From Novilysobacter_A longmucuonensis (lineage in GTDB: Bacteria; Pseudomonadota; Gammaproteobacteria; Xanthomonadales; Xanthomonadaceae), in assembly GCF_046600735.1 (NCBI RefSeq), contig NZ_JBJMAW010000004.1, forward strand, positions 1 to 64,000: 64,000 nt of DNA, read 5' to 3'. This document shows, piece by piece, positions 62,700 to 64,000 of the stretch (position 1 is the stretch's first letter; every line of letters begins with the position of its first letter). The notes beneath the pieces are model-generated. The model saw only the letters and a program-made list of their open reading frames with translations. It ran no database searches and was not told the origin of the DNA. The position numbers and the translations under genes were made by a program.

Positions 62700-62774
62700 G
62701 TAGGAGCGGCTTCAGCCGCGATCGGATGACCGGTCGCGGGACCGGCTCTGGATAGCGGCCGAAGCCGCTCCTAC
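62700..62774. repeat. GTAG-headed REPIN inside the infC-rpmI interval
   Basis: GTAGGAGCGGCTTCAGCCGC and inverse GAAGCCGCTCCTAC, 75 bases. The 333-base gap 62492-62824 holds this and GC-rich sequence; no other gene is seen. Confidence 0.88.
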
Positions 62775-62824
62775 GGTCGGTGTCTGGGTTCGGCGGGGAT
62801 CATGGCGATCACCGCCGCATGGCC

Positions 62825-63346
62825 TCAGCGCTTCTTCGGCGCGATCATCATCACCATCTGCCGGCCTTCCAAGCGCGGGCGCGACTCGATCACGATGTCT
62901 TCGCCAAGATCGGTCTCGATCCGGGCGGCCATCTCCCGGCCCAGCTCCTGGTGGCTCATCTCGCGGCCACGGAAGCGGATGTTGACCTTGAGCTTGTCGC
63001 CCTCCTCCAGGAACTCGCGCATCTTGCGCAGCTTGATCTGGTAGTCGCCTTCATCGGTGACCGGGCGGAACTTGATTTCCTTGATCTCGACCTTGTTCTG
63101 CTTCTTCTTGGCCAGGTTGGCCTTTTTCTGCAGGTCGAACTTGTACTTGCCGAAATCCATGATGCGGCAGACCGGCGGGTCGCCGTGCGGCTGGATTTCG
63201 ACCAGATCGAGGCCATCTTCCTGGGCCAGGCTCAGCGCTTCGTCGCGCGAGAGCACTCCGACCATCTCACCGTCGGCGCCGATGACGCGGACGCGCGGGA
63301 CGCGGATTTCCTGGTTCTTGCGATTCGGCTTGTCAGGGGTGCTGAT
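62825..63346 (-). CDS. infC: Translation initiation factor IF-3 (non-standard ATC start)
   Basis: 173 residues. Binds the 30S subunit and checks the start codon. Homologues begin MSTPDKxNRKNQEIRVPRVRVIG, and the sequence fits this exactly if initiation is at ATC 63344-63346, with GGAG eight bases before. IF-3 genes classically use AUU, AUC or AUA for autoregulation. The first ATG (63265) would cut 27 residues of the conserved N-terminus. Motifs RDEALSLAQEDGLDLVEI and RGREMSHQELG intact. Confidence 0.95.
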   Translation of the reverse strand: MSTPDKPNRKNQEIRVPRVRVIGADGEMVGVLSRDEALSLAQEDGLDLVEIQPHGDPPVCRIMDFGKYKFDLQKKANLAKKKQNKVEIKEIKFRPVTDEGDYQIKLRKMREFLEEGDKLKVNIRFRGREMSHQELGREMAARIETDLGEDIVIESRPRLEGRQMVMMIAPKKR

Positions 63347-63413
63347 GTTTCAATCTCCGGTATGGATCGTGCCGGCCGCAGGCGCGACCGGGTCGGCGGC
63401 AGCCTAGGCTGCC

Positions 63414-64000
63414 CTATCTGGCGTGCTCGTCACGTAAACGCGAGGCGAATTCGGCAACGGACATCGTCCCCAGATCCTCCCCTCCCCGCGTGCGCACCGC
63501 GACGTGGCCGTTTTCCTTCTCGCGGTCACCGACCACCAGCAGGTACGGCACGCGCTGCAGCGTGTGCTCGCGGATCTTACGGCCGATCTTCTCGTTCCGC
63601 AAATCGCTTTCGACCCGGAATCCTTGATTCGCAAGGGATTTGTGCACCTCATCGACATAATCGGCCTGGGCGTCGGTGATATTCATCGCCACCGCCTGCA
63701 CCGGCGCCAGCCAGGCCGGGAACTGGCCGGCGTGGTGCTCGATCAGGATACCGATGAAGCGCTCCATCGAACCGACGATGGCGCGGTGCAGCATGACCGG
63801 GTGGCGCTTCTGGCTGTGCTCGTCGACGTATTCCGCCCCCAGCCGCGCCGGCATCATGAAATCGACCTGCATCGTGCCCAGCTGCCAGGTCCGGCCGATC
63901 GCGTCGCGCAGGTGGTACTCGATCTTGGGGCCGTAGAACGCGCCCTCGCCCGGCAACTCCTCCCACTCCACCCCGGCACTGCGCAGCGCGGCGCGCAACG
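63414..64000 (-). CDS. thrS: Threonine-tRNA ligase, C-terminal part (5' end outside window)
   Basis: 195 visible residues: end of the class II catalytic core (EGAFYGPKIEYHLRD, TMQVDFMMPARLGAEY, motif 3 region PVMLHRAIVGSMERFIGILIEH) and the anticodon-binding domain (FRVESDLRNEKIGRKIREHTLQRVPYLLVVGDRE). thrS-infC order is conserved. Confidence 0.96.
   Translation of the reverse strand, partial: LRAALRSAGVEWEELPGEGAFYGPKIEYHLRDAIGRTWQLGTMQVDFMMPARLGAEYVDEHSQKRHPVMLHRAIVGSMERFIGILIEHHAGQFPAWLAPVQAVAMNITDAQADYVDEVHKSLANQGFRVESDLRNEKIGRKIREHTLQRVPYLLVVGDREKENGHVAVRTRGGEDLGTMSVAEFASRLRDEHAR

Overview
This is a GC-rich gammaproteobacterial chromosome segment. Gene order (thrS-infC-rpmI-rplT-pheS-pheT-ihfA-merR-tRNA-Pro and queA-tgt-yajC-secD-secF), protein style and the many GTAG-headed intergenic palindromes point to Xanthomonadaceae, most like the Lysobacter/Luteimonas branch. 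That placement is inference from reading, not from a search. About 57 protein genes, two tRNAs and a dense set of short repeats are supported. No CRISPR array, prophage, transposase or rRNA is seen.

Layout. 1-13.4 kb: RhlE-type helicase (cut by the left edge), M13 metallopeptidase lipoprotein, rhomboid protease, an alkyltransferase-like (ATL) protein, a CNNM/CorC transporter-like protein with an ExoD-family protein, a coupled PhnD-like binding protein and GGDEF/EAL enzyme, then divergent trmJ and suhB. 13.7-19.5 kb (minus): queA-tgt-yajC-secD-secF. 19.8-26.6 kb: class III aminotransferase with a possible attenuated leader, upp, a coupled metallo-hydrolase/TMEM43-like pair, and a coupled ferredoxin/gamma-glutamyltransferase pair. 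26.7-33.5 kb: coaD, rsmD, ftsY, an AsmA-like protein, mutY-yggX and two small lipoproteins. 33.6-40.2 kb: tRNA-Phe, then a LexA-controlled mutagenesis cassette (SOS box, imuA, imuB, dnaE2) and a UdgX-like uracil-DNA glycosylase. 40.4-50.1 kb: a secreted subtilase with SLH-like C-terminal repeats, divergent from a secreted unknown protein. That protein is followed by a tightly packed signalling operon: FHA-GAF protein, Ser/Thr kinase with TPRs, sensor-less histidine kinase and LuxR-type regulator. 50.2-57 kb: LEA14-like lipoprotein, acyl-CoA dehydrogenase, HNH endonuclease, an unknown modular protein and dxs. 57.1-64 kb (minus): the translation cluster listed above.

The strongest non-gene signal is the repeat load. 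At least 17 sites carry REP/REPIN-like palindromes headed GTAG (or GCAG/TTAG), and other families occur alongside them (GCAAATCC-ended, GACACGGATC-ended, CATTCCCGCG-type). Several have entered genes: one lies in frame inside dnaE2, one supplies the last residues of the UdgX-like protein, and one encodes part of the Ggt signal peptide.

The best candidates for something little described are the FHA-GAF/kinase-TPR/two-component operon at 44.2-50.1 kb, and the SOS leader in front of imuA, where a possibly leaderless 38-codon ORF starts one base after the LexA box and is coupled to imuA.
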